A stretch of 64,000 nt of DNA from CAVYUC01 sp963783085 (lineage in GTDB: Bacteria > Bacteroidota > Bacteroidia > Bacteroidales > Prolixibacteraceae): positions 434,001 to 498,000 of the forward strand of contig CAWAMJ010000008.1 of NCBI GenBank assembly GCA_963783085.1. Direction: 5' to 3'. Shown in pieces: positions 1 to 8,133 of the stretch. Both the position numbers and the translations under genes were made by a program. Position 1 is the first letter of the stretch. Every line of letters begins with the position of its first letter. The notes under the pieces were generated by a model, which saw only the letters and a list, made by a program, of their open reading frames with translations, was not told the DNA's origin and searched no databases.

Positions 1-1
1 T

Positions 2-289
2 TCATGGAAAACAGGGAAAACTTCGCAAAATGTGTCGCCGTCTATCCGGGCGATTGGAACAGATTCGAGCGACCATGTGGTGATGGAAGTTTCGGTTCCG
101 GAAAAAAGCGATGTTTTTGTCGATATCCTGAACCGGAACGGCGACGTGGTTTGGCGATTGCGTGCTGACGATTTGGAACCGGGCAAACATCAGGTAGTTT
201 GGGATGGATTCTCGCAACCCGGTATGTACAGCATGTATGTAAAAGGCATGGGCTGGGATGCCGAAAGGGAAATGGTGATTTTTACGTAG
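2..289 (+). CDS. C-terminal end of a secreted protein with FlgD-like Ig fold (partial)
   Basis: The reading frame is open from the first bases of the window, so the true start lies upstream; an internal GTG at 32 is not needed. The visible ~95 residues form a beta-rich domain whose pattern (VFVDILNRNGDVVWRL, then EPGKHQVVWDG, then GMYSMYVKG) matches the FlgD-type Ig-like repeat often found at the C-terminus of exported Bacteroidota proteins. No catalytic domain is visible. The gene converges on the SelA-like gene at 426. Function of the full protein cannot be told from this fragment. Confidence 0.6.
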   Translation, partial: SWKTGKTSQNVSPSIRAIGTDSSDHVVMEVSVPEKSDVFVDILNRNGDVVWRLRADDLEPGKHQVVWDGFSQPGMYSMYVKGMGWDAEREMVIFT

Positions 290-425
290 ACGATCGTTCT
301 AAATTATATTTTTTTGATTGCAGTTTTTTTTTATGTAAGTCGCAAACCGATTTTCCCTGTTCACGAATTGGTTTTCAACATCGAATCCCATGACACAGGC
401 ATTCATGCCGATAATCTGTTTACAA

Positions 426-1667
426 TTAAGTTTTTTCGAGATGTTGTTGAAGAATTTCCCTGATTCGCCGGGCTACAATATCTACCTGTTTTGGTTGAAG
501 TAAAACTACGCCCACATTAAGTGCATCTTTTCCTCCACCTGCAATAATGCTTGGAGTGCCGTCATCCAGTTCTTCTGCTACTTCTTTGGGTGAAACTTTT
601 ATCCTGTTTTGATCCCAGCTTACGCGCATACCCGGAAATGCATTGGCAGGCCCCGGATTTATTTTGGTTTCGCATGCAACCGTAGGAATTTTACTTAGAA
701 CTTTGGAAATCCGATCGATCCTATCCAGCCAATCCTGCCACTCGGCTTCATGGTCTCTTTCGAGGTAAGCCTTTAAAGCTGCGTACATTCCAAATATTTC
801 TTCCTTGTTTACTTTCATTGGCCTTCCAATGGGGCACTCATACGGACTGCTGTTGAGTTTGGCGGCTTCAATCAAATCTTTACGGCCAAATAACAAACCT
901 GCACTTTGCGGCCCCCGAATCATTTTACCTCCGGAAAAAGTAACCATATCAAATCCCATTTTCTGGTACTTGAACAGATTTTCCACCGGAGGCACATCGG
1001 CTGCCGCATCGATAAAAGTTGGGATATTATGCCGTTTGGCAATGGCTATAAAATCTTCATGGCTGATGCTGTCGGGTGTTCCAAACCACGAAACTGCACC
1101 ATTGAAAAAGAGCGCCATAACCGTATTTTCATTAATGGCTTGTTCCATTTCTTCCGGTCCTTCCACTTCCACAAATTTGATCCCGGTATTTCTTACCGCC
1201 TGATCAAATACATATCGATGGCCTTTTTGAATGATGACTTCGCGCTGTGGGCCGGGGAGATTGGGGAGCTGCTTCATTTTTTCGGGGTCGGTGCCGGTTA
1301 ACGTGGCAGCCGTGCCCAAAACCAAAGCGCCCGCGGCGCCAGAGGTTACCATGGCTGCTTCGCAATGCAGCATTTCAGCAATTTTAGCCCCGGCTTTATC
1401 CTGCAGTTCATACATATTGGCAAAATCGTGGCAAGTCGAATTAATTGCATCCATTACCTCAGGCAACATCAGCGATCCGGAGAGGTAGGTCATTGTACCG
1501 CCAGCATTTATTTTTGGGGTAACTCCCAATTCTTCGAAAAAATTACGTTTTGCAGCCGGAGCCTGTGGCGGAGCAGCCATCAAAGGTTCCAGCGGAAAGG
1601 CTGTCCCAAATGCTGCTCCGGCTACCGGCAATACCGACAAATTACGAATAAGTTCGCGGCGTTTCAT
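426..1667 (-). CDS. Exported SelA-like PLP-dependent enzyme (copy 1)
   Basis: A 413-residue fold-type I PLP enzyme of the SelA/DgaE-like group (COG1921-type). The lysine expected to bind PLP sits in FSGGKMIRGPQSAG at about residue 248, preceded by FIDAAADVPPVENL, the acidic cofactor-contacting segment. Known relatives include D-glucosaminate-6-phosphate ammonia-lyase (DgaE). The start at 1667 is chosen because it gives MKRRELIRNLSVLPVAGAA, a twin-arginine-like export signal, and matches the paralogue at 4909 almost residue for residue; an upstream start would overlap RidA. It follows the RidA gene by 10 bp, so both are probably co-transcribed. An exported PLP enzyme is unusual, because cofactor loading in the cytoplasm would require Tat transport. 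Substrate unknown; an amino-sugar acid is inferred from neighbours. Confidence 0.85.
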   Translation of the reverse strand: MKRRELIRNLSVLPVAGAAFGTAFPLEPLMAAPPQAPAAKRNFFEELGVTPKINAGGTMTYLSGSLMLPEVMDAINSTCHDFANMYELQDKAGAKIAEMLHCEAAMVTSGAAGALVLGTAATLTGTDPEKMKQLPNLPGPQREVIIQKGHRYVFDQAVRNTGIKFVEVEGPEEMEQAINENTVMALFFNGAVSWFGTPDSISHEDFIAIAKRHNIPTFIDAAADVPPVENLFKYQKMGFDMVTFSGGKMIRGPQSAGLLFGRKDLIEAAKLNSSPYECPIGRPMKVNKEEIFGMYAALKAYLERDHEAEWQDWLDRIDRISKVLSKIPTVACETKINPGPANAFPGMRVSWDQNRIKVSPKEVAEELDDGTPSIIAGGGKDALNVGVVLLQPKQVDIVARRIREILQQHLEKT

Positions 1668-1677
1668 TTTATTACGT

Positions 1678-2142
1678 TTAGATGTAAGCAATACAATCCA
1701 TTTCAACAAGGGAATTCCCCGGCACACCGCCTTTGGCAACTGCTACGGTAGTGCGCACCGGCGGATTCTTTCCAAACCGTCCTTTATAAACTTCGTTCAT
1801 TCCCTGGTAATCAGCAATGTCATTTAAAAAAACGGATACTTTCAGCACTTTGTCCATGGATGAACCGGCTTCAATCAACCCTTTTTCCAGTTCTTTAAGT
1901 ACGATTTCGGTGTGAGCCTTAATTTCAAACGGTGCAACATGGGCGCCTTTGCCAGCAATAAATACTAAATTTCCCCACTTGGTTGCCCCGGAAAACAGGG
2001 GAACATTCTGGTAACTGGTTACGTTCGATGCAACTTTTTCTTCTGCCGGTTCGGTTTTTGCACTTGCCGCCACTGCTACTCCGGTTACGCCTAAAAGAGT
2101 GGCAAACATTTTTTTCAATGCAATTCTTCTTGGTGTCTTCAT
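1678..2142 (-). CDS. Exported RidA-family enamine/imine deaminase
   Basis: A 154-residue protein whose last ~110 residues are a complete RidA (YjgF/YER057c/UK114) domain. The ligand-binding arginine is in PPVRTTVAVA (R130) and the acidic residue in SLVEMDCIA (E147). RidA proteins hydrolyse reactive enamine/imine intermediates released by PLP-dependent eliminases. Most RidA proteins are cytosolic, but this one has a ~30-residue N-terminal extension, KTPRRIALKKMFATLLGVTG, that looks like a twin-arginine or Sec signal. It sits 10 bp upstream of one SelA-like PLP gene, with a second PLP gene two genes upstream, which fits the expected partnership. The exact substrate is not visible. Confidence 0.85.
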   Translation of the reverse strand: MKTPRRIALKKMFATLLGVTGVAVAASAKTEPAEEKVASNVTSYQNVPLFSGATKWGNLVFIAGKGAHVAPFEIKAHTEIVLKELEKGLIEAGSSMDKVLKVSVFLNDIADYQGMNEVYKGRFGKNPPVRTTVAVAKGGVPGNSLVEMDCIAYI

Positions 2143-2248
2143 AAAAATTACTTTTTGTTTATAATGAATATTGATTTGTAGTTTTTATTTCGAATATCTT
2201 GTTATAAAATCTTAAAAAAATAAAGTTTATATGTTGTTCGTTTTTTTC

Positions 2249-2298
2249 ACCGCAAAGAAAGACACTAAGTTTTTTTTGCGCCTTCGTGTCTCTGCGGT
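2249..2298. repeat. Imperfect inverted repeat in the amidohydrolase-RidA gap
   Basis: The arms at 2249-2269 and 2282-2298 pair over most of their length (ACCGCA/TGCGGT outer arms, GACAC/GTGTC inner arms) around a T-rich loop. Short palindromic intergenic repeats reading like 'cttcgtgtctctgcggt' are common in Bacteroidota genomes. It lies inside the 225-bp gap between two minus-strand genes and may affect mRNA stability; it is not a clean minus-strand terminator, because no T-run follows on that strand. Confidence 0.5.
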
Positions 2299-2367
2299 TT
2301 TTGGTTTTCCCAACACATTGTATTTATCTTTAAAAGGTTATTTTTAAGATTCTACTACTACATAATT

Positions 2368-3612
2368 TTACAATTTTATCTCTTTTGCTCCCAAACCATT
2401 CAAATCCCAGACAATTTTCCCAGCCCGAATCGTCATTTCGGCTTCCAGTTTTTGCGTTCCTTTCATTTTATCTGATCCAACATCGATAAATCCAAAGTCT
2501 CCTTTTCGCAAGTTGAAAATAGCCACATCGGCATCTGAACCGACACTTAAATTGCCCAATTCCGGGTGATGGATTACTTTGGCCGGATTCCAGGTAGAGC
2601 GTAGGATGACGTCCTGAACCGACATACCCAGATTGAGGAATTTCGACATGAGATTGGCCATGTCTTTCATTCCGCCATTCATGCTGCCGATATGTAAATC
2701 GGAGCTGATAACATCGGGCTTAAATCCCTGTTGAATCGCCGGAATAGCCTGGCTCCAGCGGAATGAACCGCCACCGTGCCCCACGCCGAAAATGATTCCT
2801 TTGTTCCTTGCTTCGAACACAAAAGGCTTCACCTTGCTGTTATTCTCATCAACGATAGCTTCCCGGCTTCCCAAAGAGGCATAACAGTGGGTGAAAATAT
2901 CGCCGGACCGTAAATGATCCATAAATAATTCTTCAATGGACAGCGGCGGGTTAGCTCCCCCGAAATCAATCATTACCGGAACATTGGCCAAATTTGCTGC
3001 CTGCACTGCGCTGTCAGTCGGAGCCCATTCATGACCGTTGTAATGCGCAAGTTTCACTCCCACAAGTTCATCCGGATTGTTTTGAACACACTGTGCGGTT
3101 CGGCGCGGATCCATGTCTTTAGTGTTTTGTTCGAACGGACCGCCTCTCATTCCTTCTCCTACAATATTCAAAAATGCAAGCACCCTTGTTTTCGATAGGT
3201 CAATCGTCTGTTTCTTAAATAACGGAAAAGTACGCCAACCTGAGCTTCCTGCGTCAACCACAGTTGTAACGCCTGCACGGAAAGTAAAGCCGTCAGGAGG
3301 AACAGCGTTGGTACCGTTCATATAATCCTGGCCCGGTTGAGTTCCGTAAAAAACATGCACGTGCATGTCGATAATTCCGGGGGTGACATACATATTTTTA
3401 GCATCAATAATTGTTTTGCCCTCCGTTGCATCAATGTTTTCTGCCACCTGCGAAATCCTTTCACCGGTAATTGCAACATCCATTACCTTGTCGATGTTAT
3501 TTTTCGGATCGATAACATGTCCGCCTTTTATTACAATATCGTACTGTTGCGCCTTTGCAACCCCAAACGATGCATAAAGAAAAACCAGAATCATTAATAG
3601 TTTTGATTTCAT
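2368..3612 (-). CDS. Exported amidohydrolase/deacetylase family metallohydrolase
   Basis: A 414-residue amidohydrolase-superfamily protein (COG3964-like, dihydroorotase-related TIM barrel). The first metal site is IDMHVHVFYG (H84, H86). Later ligands are plausible in GVKLAHYNGH (bridging lysine), FTHCYASLG, GVGHGGGSF and ISSDLHIGS (catalytic aspartate). The N-terminus MKSKLLMILVFLYASFGVAKAQ is a Sec signal peptide; a GTG six bases upstream is a less likely start. Members of this family remove acyl groups from acylated hydroxy or amino acids and, to my knowledge, often sit beside SelA-like PLP enzymes. Here it lies between two such genes, which supports a role in deacylating their substrate. 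Substrate is inferred only. Confidence 0.82.
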   Translation of the reverse strand: MKSKLLMILVFLYASFGVAKAQQYDIVIKGGHVIDPKNNIDKVMDVAITGERISQVAENIDATEGKTIIDAKNMYVTPGIIDMHVHVFYGTQPGQDYMNGTNAVPPDGFTFRAGVTTVVDAGSSGWRTFPLFKKQTIDLSKTRVLAFLNIVGEGMRGGPFEQNTKDMDPRRTAQCVQNNPDELVGVKLAHYNGHEWAPTDSAVQAANLANVPVMIDFGGANPPLSIEELFMDHLRSGDIFTHCYASLGSREAIVDENNSKVKPFVFEARNKGIIFGVGHGGGSFRWSQAIPAIQQGFKPDVISSDLHIGSMNGGMKDMANLMSKFLNLGMSVQDVILRSTWNPAKVIHHPELGNLSVGSDADVAIFNLRKGDFGFIDVGSDKMKGTQKLEAEMTIRAGKIVWDLNGLGAKEIKL

Positions 3613-3685
3613 TACCACAGTTTTAAATGAATTTATTTTGTTATTCGTCTGCTAACCGCAAACTGATTTTTAGTTACAATGTGCG

Positions 3686-4909
3686 TTAAACAGCAGCTTC
3701 CTGAAATACCTCGCCAACACGTTTAGCTACAATTCTCGCCTCGCCTGGTTTTAACATCCAAACCGTGATGTTAATGCTGTTATCGCCGCTTTCCATAACT
3801 GCAATGGACGGATTTCCGGTTCGCAGCTTTTCCAGAAATTCGTCGCGTGTCAGATTTACTTTATCTCTTTCCCATGATATGTTTAGCGTGGGAGTAACAT
3901 TTGCCACAGGAGGCACCGTAACTTTGGTCATGACGCCATCAACTTTTTTTGCAGCATTTTCAATCATTGCCACCTGGTCTTCCCACATTTTCCATTCCTT
4001 ATCATGATCGATACTAACAAACTTTTCGAGCGCAACGTACATTCCCAGGATTTCTTCCTTGTTTACTTTCATTCCCCGGCCAATGTTTCCGCCACGTGGC
4101 GGGGCATTCAAACGGGCAGCGGCAATTAAATCTTTTTTTCCCATTAATATTCCCGCGCTTTGCGGTCCGCGAAGTCCTTTTCCTCCGGAAACGCAAACCA
4201 GGTCGAAACCCATATCGTTGAATTTCCATAGATTTTCCACCGGCGGTAAATCAGCAGCCATGTCAATCATGGTGGGAATGTTGTGCTTCTTGCCAAGCGC
4301 GACCCAATCTTCATGCGAAATTTCGCCATTCGGACCGGCATAATTCAGAAACCACATCATGGCTGTTTTTTCGTTTACAGCATTTTCCAGTTCCTCCGGC
4401 GTTTCAATTTCAACAATTGTAACGCCGGTATTGGTGAGCGCATGAACATAGGCATGATTATGTGCTTTTTGCACGATAACTTCTGACTTGATTCCTTCGA
4501 GATTAGGCAACTGAGCTACTTTTTTTGGGTCCATTCCGGTAAGCACACCCGCAGTGCCCAGCACCATTGCCGACCAGCACCCGGCGGTTACAGTGGCATC
4601 TTCGCAGTGACAAACAGATGCGATTTTGGCTCCTACCTTATCCTGCACTTCATCGAGCATGGCAAATTCCTGTGATGAATAACGTATGGCGGCTACCGTT
4701 TCGTCGTGCATGATGCAGCCCGACATAGCAGTATAAGTGCCTGCGGCATTAATAAAAGTTCGAATGCCCAGTTCTTTGAAAATGTCTCTTTTGGGAGATG
4801 AAGCAGGCAGCGGTGCAGCCACCAGCGATTCCACTGGAAGTACTGTTCCGATTGCAGCTCCTGCCATCGGCAGTACCGATAAATTACGAATTACTTCCCG
4901 GCGTTTCAT
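3686..4909 (-). CDS. Exported SelA-like PLP-dependent enzyme (copy 2)
   Basis: A 407-residue paralogue of the enzyme at 426-1667. The start is shared in detail: MKRREVIRNLSVLPMAGAA against MKRRELIRNLSVLPVAGAA. The PLP lysine is in CVSGGKGLRGPQSAG (K244), preceded by IDMAADLPPVENL. The copies diverge around the substrate side; for example copy 1 has NGAVSWFGTPDSISHED where this one has NYAGPNGEISHED, a shorter loop. It is 22 bp downstream of the SMP-30 gene and ~70 bp upstream of the amidohydrolase, so a single transcript is likely. The pair may be two enzymes for different stereoisomers or a heteromeric enzyme; the sequence does not decide this. Confidence 0.85.
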   Translation of the reverse strand: MKRREVIRNLSVLPMAGAAIGTVLPVESLVAAPLPASSPKRDIFKELGIRTFINAAGTYTAMSGCIMHDETVAAIRYSSQEFAMLDEVQDKVGAKIASVCHCEDATVTAGCWSAMVLGTAGVLTGMDPKKVAQLPNLEGIKSEVIVQKAHNHAYVHALTNTGVTIVEIETPEELENAVNEKTAMMWFLNYAGPNGEISHEDWVALGKKHNIPTMIDMAADLPPVENLWKFNDMGFDLVCVSGGKGLRGPQSAGILMGKKDLIAAARLNAPPRGGNIGRGMKVNKEEILGMYVALEKFVSIDHDKEWKMWEDQVAMIENAAKKVDGVMTKVTVPPVANVTPTLNISWERDKVNLTRDEFLEKLRTGNPSIAVMESGDNSINITVWMLKPGEARIVAKRVGEVFQEAAV

Positions 4910-4931
4910 TTGATTTTATTTTAATGTTAGA

Positions 4932-5834
4932 TTATTCTTGTTGCATCTTCCATGCCCGGCCCGGCGTATTTACACGAAAACATTCCATGTTTCCCTTATC
5001 CTGAAGCGTTACATAAACTGTGCATCCGTCTTTTCCCCCAAATGCCACATTGGTTGGTCTTTTCCCGGCAAGTTTCACTTCTTCCAAAACCTTACCTTCG
5101 GGTGATACTTTAACAACCGTTCCTTTGCCAAAACGGGCGATATAAAGATTCCCGTCGATGTCGCAACGCATGCCATCCATTACAAAATCAGGAAATTCAA
5201 TCAGTAGTCGTTTATTTCCAATCTCCCCGTCAGGAGACAGATCGTAAGCCCACACTTTTGGTGAAGCATTTACATAGAGAATATTATTCTCCGGACTTAC
5301 TTCGATTCCGTTGGTAGCGCCGGCGAGAGAGTCGAGTAATGTTACCTTGCCATCCACAATTCGCCAGATCCTTCCTTTATTTGCTTTGAAATTCGGGTCG
5401 CTGGCATAAATGCGGTCTTTGTTGTCGATGGCAATATCATTGGGTTGTGTCATATCAGACTCATGGGCAAAAACAGAAATTTCTTTGGTTGCCATATCAA
5501 TTTTAAGAATATTATGGCGCGTGTAATCTGCAATAAACATATTTCCGTGGCTGTTGAAACGTATTCCATTACCAATGCTTCCTTCCGGTAATTCCACAAA
5601 CAGGCTGGCAACACCTTCGGGAGTAACACGGCCAATGGTTCCCTGGTGATTGAAATTTACGGCATAAATCATTCCCGATTTATCAACTGCAGGTCCTTCA
5701 ATGCCCGATGTAAACAAGCCGGACGAAGTGAATACAACAGATTTAAATAATCCGCCGGAAGTAGATTCCCGGGTAAAAGTATGAACAGATAACCCAATTA
5801 AGGAAACTATAAGTATTGAAACAAAGGTTTTCAT
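4932..5834 (-). CDS. Exported SMP-30/gluconolactonase-like protein
   Basis: A 300-residue six-bladed beta-propeller of the SMP-30/gluconolactonase/LRE family. Expected metal ligands are present: Glu in SGIEGPAVDKSG, Asn in GATNGIEVSPENN and Asp in FVMDGMRCDIDGN. Members open sugar lactones to aldonic acids, usually with one divalent metal. The N-terminus MKTFVSILIVSLIGLSVHTF is a Sec signal, so the protein is periplasmic. It is the first gene of the five-gene enzyme set, behind a 443-bp gap that contains a palindromic element and a candidate operator. An aldonolactone substrate fits the enzymes encoded downstream. Confidence 0.85.
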   Translation of the reverse strand: MKTFVSILIVSLIGLSVHTFTRESTSGGLFKSVVFTSSGLFTSGIEGPAVDKSGMIYAVNFNHQGTIGRVTPEGVASLFVELPEGSIGNGIRFNSHGNMFIADYTRHNILKIDMATKEISVFAHESDMTQPNDIAIDNKDRIYASDPNFKANKGRIWRIVDGKVTLLDSLAGATNGIEVSPENNILYVNASPKVWAYDLSPDGEIGNKRLLIEFPDFVMDGMRCDIDGNLYIARFGKGTVVKVSPEGKVLEEVKLAGKRPTNVAFGGKDGCTVYVTLQDKGNMECFRVNTPGRAWKMQQE

Positions 5835-5977
5835 TTTGCCTGAAAATAAATTATAAATGAAAAATGATCAATTTGTTTTGATTTAGCCGATAAACTTCAG
5901 TGATAATCGTATAAATCCGGTTCAGTTTGTTTTGGCTTCATTAAATATAAAAAAAATCAGTGACCTTTTTGATATTA

Positions 5978-5989
5978 ATTGGTACCAAT
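5978..5989. promoter_or_regulatory. Candidate operator ATTGGTACCAAT
   Basis: A perfect 12-bp palindrome, ATTGGTACCAAT, centred ~150 bp upstream of the SMP-30 start codon. It resembles the ATTGGTATACCAAT core bound by GntR/FadR-type hexuronate regulators such as UxuR and ExuR of Escherichia coli. No GntR-type regulator is encoded in the window. A related inverted pair lies upstream of the aldo/keto reductase (34915-34928). Function is inferred. Confidence 0.35.
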
Positions 5990-6066
5990 GTCAAATAAAT
6001 CAGTTAAATAATTATCGATTGGAATAAAATTGAAAATTTCAAAAAAGTTGTTTATTCATATTGCTT

Positions 6067-6232
6067 GTTCTACTTTAACAGATTAAATGAGAAAGCGATT
6101 TTTCTGATTTTTTACCACAGCCCCAAGGGGAGAAATCAGAAAAATCCCCGCCTGCAGTCGGGCAGGTATGCGGTTCTCCTTGGAGTTTAGGGTAAAACGC
6201 ATGGATTTTTCGATTTTGGATAAAAAGTAGAA
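6067..6232. repeat. Nested palindromic intergenic element
   Basis: Outer arms TTCTACTTT (6067-6075) and AAAGTAGAA (near 6224-6232) enclose smaller hairpins. One is GATTTTTCTGATTT (6097-6110) with AAATCAGAAAAATC (6133-6146), and another is CCTGC/GCAGG at 6151-6165. A further pairing links TTTTACC and CCAAGG (6110-6127) with CCTTGG and GGTAAAA (6178-6196). Such nested symmetry suggests a small non-autonomous mobile element or a structured RNA. No copy with these ends was found elsewhere in the window. Confidence 0.5.
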
Positions 6233-6277
6233 CTTGGTTTGAATATAAACCCATGGAAGAACCGCTAATTTGATTGA

Positions 6278-8095
6278 TTAGTCTTTATGTGTTCCCGTTT
6301 CCCGTTCTTCCCAACCGCTTTTTCCTTCATCAATAAATATCTCGACCAATGTTTTTGAAACCCGCTTGTCAACTTCCTCAACCAACTGCACCCGAAGTGG
6401 ATTCGTAAGTCTTTTTTGCCAGGATTCCACTTTTTTGTATGGAACATCGCTGTCGGTTTCGTACGTGAGGAAAGCCCATTTTTCATAGAACATGCTCCCT
6501 TTTAAAGCTGGAATTGCCTGTTGCATATTTGAAGAAAGGAAACTCAGCGACAGTGCGCGCGACCAGTAAATCCACGGACCGGCAGTGATATAAAAGAAAG
6601 GGTTCAAAAGCCGGTTACGCGATTCCAGCCCGGTATTGGCATAACCCAAATTTATTCCGGCAAAACCGATTCCGGTTTTCTCATTGTAAAATGTAATCCA
6701 CGGAACGTCGGCTTCCATCATTAAATCGGTTAAATCGGCCATATCCGCAACATTGTAGGTTACTACTTTATCCCGGATTACATCGTACCAGGCGGCATGT
6801 GTCATCAGTTCGCGTTTAAAAACAATTTCGCCGTTACGTAATGCAATATTCTGCACCGTTTGGTTGATGCGCATATTGGTTGTGGCGAAAAAATACGGTA
6901 CATCGGGAAAAAACTCATACCTCACAGAAGCATCCACTTCAGGCATTTCCCTTAAATGCCCCCATTGTTCAACGGTTGAAATAACCGGTCCCGAAACGGA
7001 ATGCATATTTTGCTCCAGCTTCCAGTCGGCGGTATGTGTCCAGGCGCGGGGCGGAACATAAATTCCGGGATTCCAGTGAATGGCGCCGTTGGTTTCCATC
7101 CGGTGATACAATGGATAATCCGGCTTTGATTTCAGTATCATTTGGTCGAGATGCCCGGAATTGGGATGCAAAACGGCGGTGAATTTATCGTTGTCGATGG
7201 TTAATCCCGGCAGTTCGCCCTGAACGTGTAAATCAGTTTCGTAGGTTTTTGCCATCGCTTTTTCGTTGTTGTAATAAACCAGGTAAACTTTGCTCGATTT
7301 TCCTTTTACATCGGCCAAAAAAGCTACCCGGCAGGTTACAGTTGGCATCCAAAGCGGAATGTGCCGTTGAGGCTGACCTTCTTCCAATGGCGCCAAATCG
7401 TCTTTCTCTGTATATTTCATAATATCGTAAACCTGGCTGGTAACCTCGGTTAAATGAAAATCATCAGGGTCTACCGCAACCACACGAATCTCTCTTTTTA
7501 AATCGCCGGCCTCATCCGGATAAAATGGAAGAAGCACTTCCACTGCATCGTTTTTACGATCGATACCTTCGGTTTCACTTACTACCACAGCTTTATAGTT
7601 TCCCCATGCCGGATCGAAAACGTCTACACCTTCCGGGGCTTTCACATCAACTGTTTGAGAAATAAAAACATCAGAATCAGAAGGTTTTGCAGATTTCTTC
7701 ATCCGCACGGTAATTTCAATTTTATAGGTTTCTCCCGGCTTCCATTTCACCCAGCCGGTAATTACCGGACTTTTGTACCGTGTATTATCGTGCGATAAAG
7801 CGTATCCCGAAGGTGGCCGGTGCGTTAGCGCAGGTTTATCTTTTTCATCAATTTCATCGCTTCGGAATAAATTTACAAACCGCAAAGTTGAATCGTTAAC
7901 CGCTGCCCGCACTTCAATAATCGACGAATCGGGCAACTGGAGTTCCGCTTTAAAATGGTAAAAAGGAATAGCGGGAACCGGATAACCCAGTTCGATTTGG
8001 CTGATTTGCAACTGCGGTTTCTCCTTTGCATGGCCTGCCAGTACGCATAAAATAAATACAAAAAGTATTAAAATCCTTTCGTGAAATTTTTTCAT
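6278..8095 (-). CDS. Large exported protein of unknown function (605 aa)
   Basis: I do not recognise this family. The start at 8095 gives the signal peptide MKKFHERILILFVFILCVLAGHA; the longer frame upstream would run into the neighbouring gene, which ends at 8134. The N-terminal third is beta-rich. From about residue 300 the sequence (LTIDNDKFTAVLHPNSGHLDQ, then RYEFFPDVPYFFATTNMRI) has the look of a galactose-mutarotase-like supersandwich found in many glycan-active proteins. Several Trp/Tyr-rich stretches would suit carbohydrate binding. It lies 38 bp downstream of the 889-residue protein and is part of the SusCD locus, so a role in handling the imported ligand is likely, but no catalytic residue can be named. 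Confidence 0.6.
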   Translation of the reverse strand: MKKFHERILILFVFILCVLAGHAKEKPQLQISQIELGYPVPAIPFYHFKAELQLPDSSIIEVRAAVNDSTLRFVNLFRSDEIDEKDKPALTHRPPSGYALSHDNTRYKSPVITGWVKWKPGETYKIEITVRMKKSAKPSDSDVFISQTVDVKAPEGVDVFDPAWGNYKAVVVSETEGIDRKNDAVEVLLPFYPDEAGDLKREIRVVAVDPDDFHLTEVTSQVYDIMKYTEKDDLAPLEEGQPQRHIPLWMPTVTCRVAFLADVKGKSSKVYLVYYNNEKAMAKTYETDLHVQGELPGLTIDNDKFTAVLHPNSGHLDQMILKSKPDYPLYHRMETNGAIHWNPGIYVPPRAWTHTADWKLEQNMHSVSGPVISTVEQWGHLREMPEVDASVRYEFFPDVPYFFATTNMRINQTVQNIALRNGEIVFKRELMTHAAWYDVIRDKVVTYNVADMADLTDLMMEADVPWITFYNEKTGIGFAGINLGYANTGLESRNRLLNPFFYITAGPWIYWSRALSLSFLSSNMQQAIPALKGSMFYEKWAFLTYETDSDVPYKKVESWQKRLTNPLRVQLVEEVDKRVSKTLVEIFIDEGKSGWEERETGTHKD

Positions 8096-8133
8096 GATTA
8101 TAAATTTTACAGTGGTATTTAATTTAATTGAAT

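Larger units (their letters stand above)
5835..6277. other. Intergenic region upstream of the SMP-30 operon
   Basis: A 443-bp non-coding gap between two minus-strand genes. The half nearest the SMP-30 start is AT-rich and likely holds its promoter and a 12-bp palindrome (5978-5989). The distal part (6067-6232) is a nested inverted-repeat element. No credible ORF was found in either strand. Confidence 0.6.
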
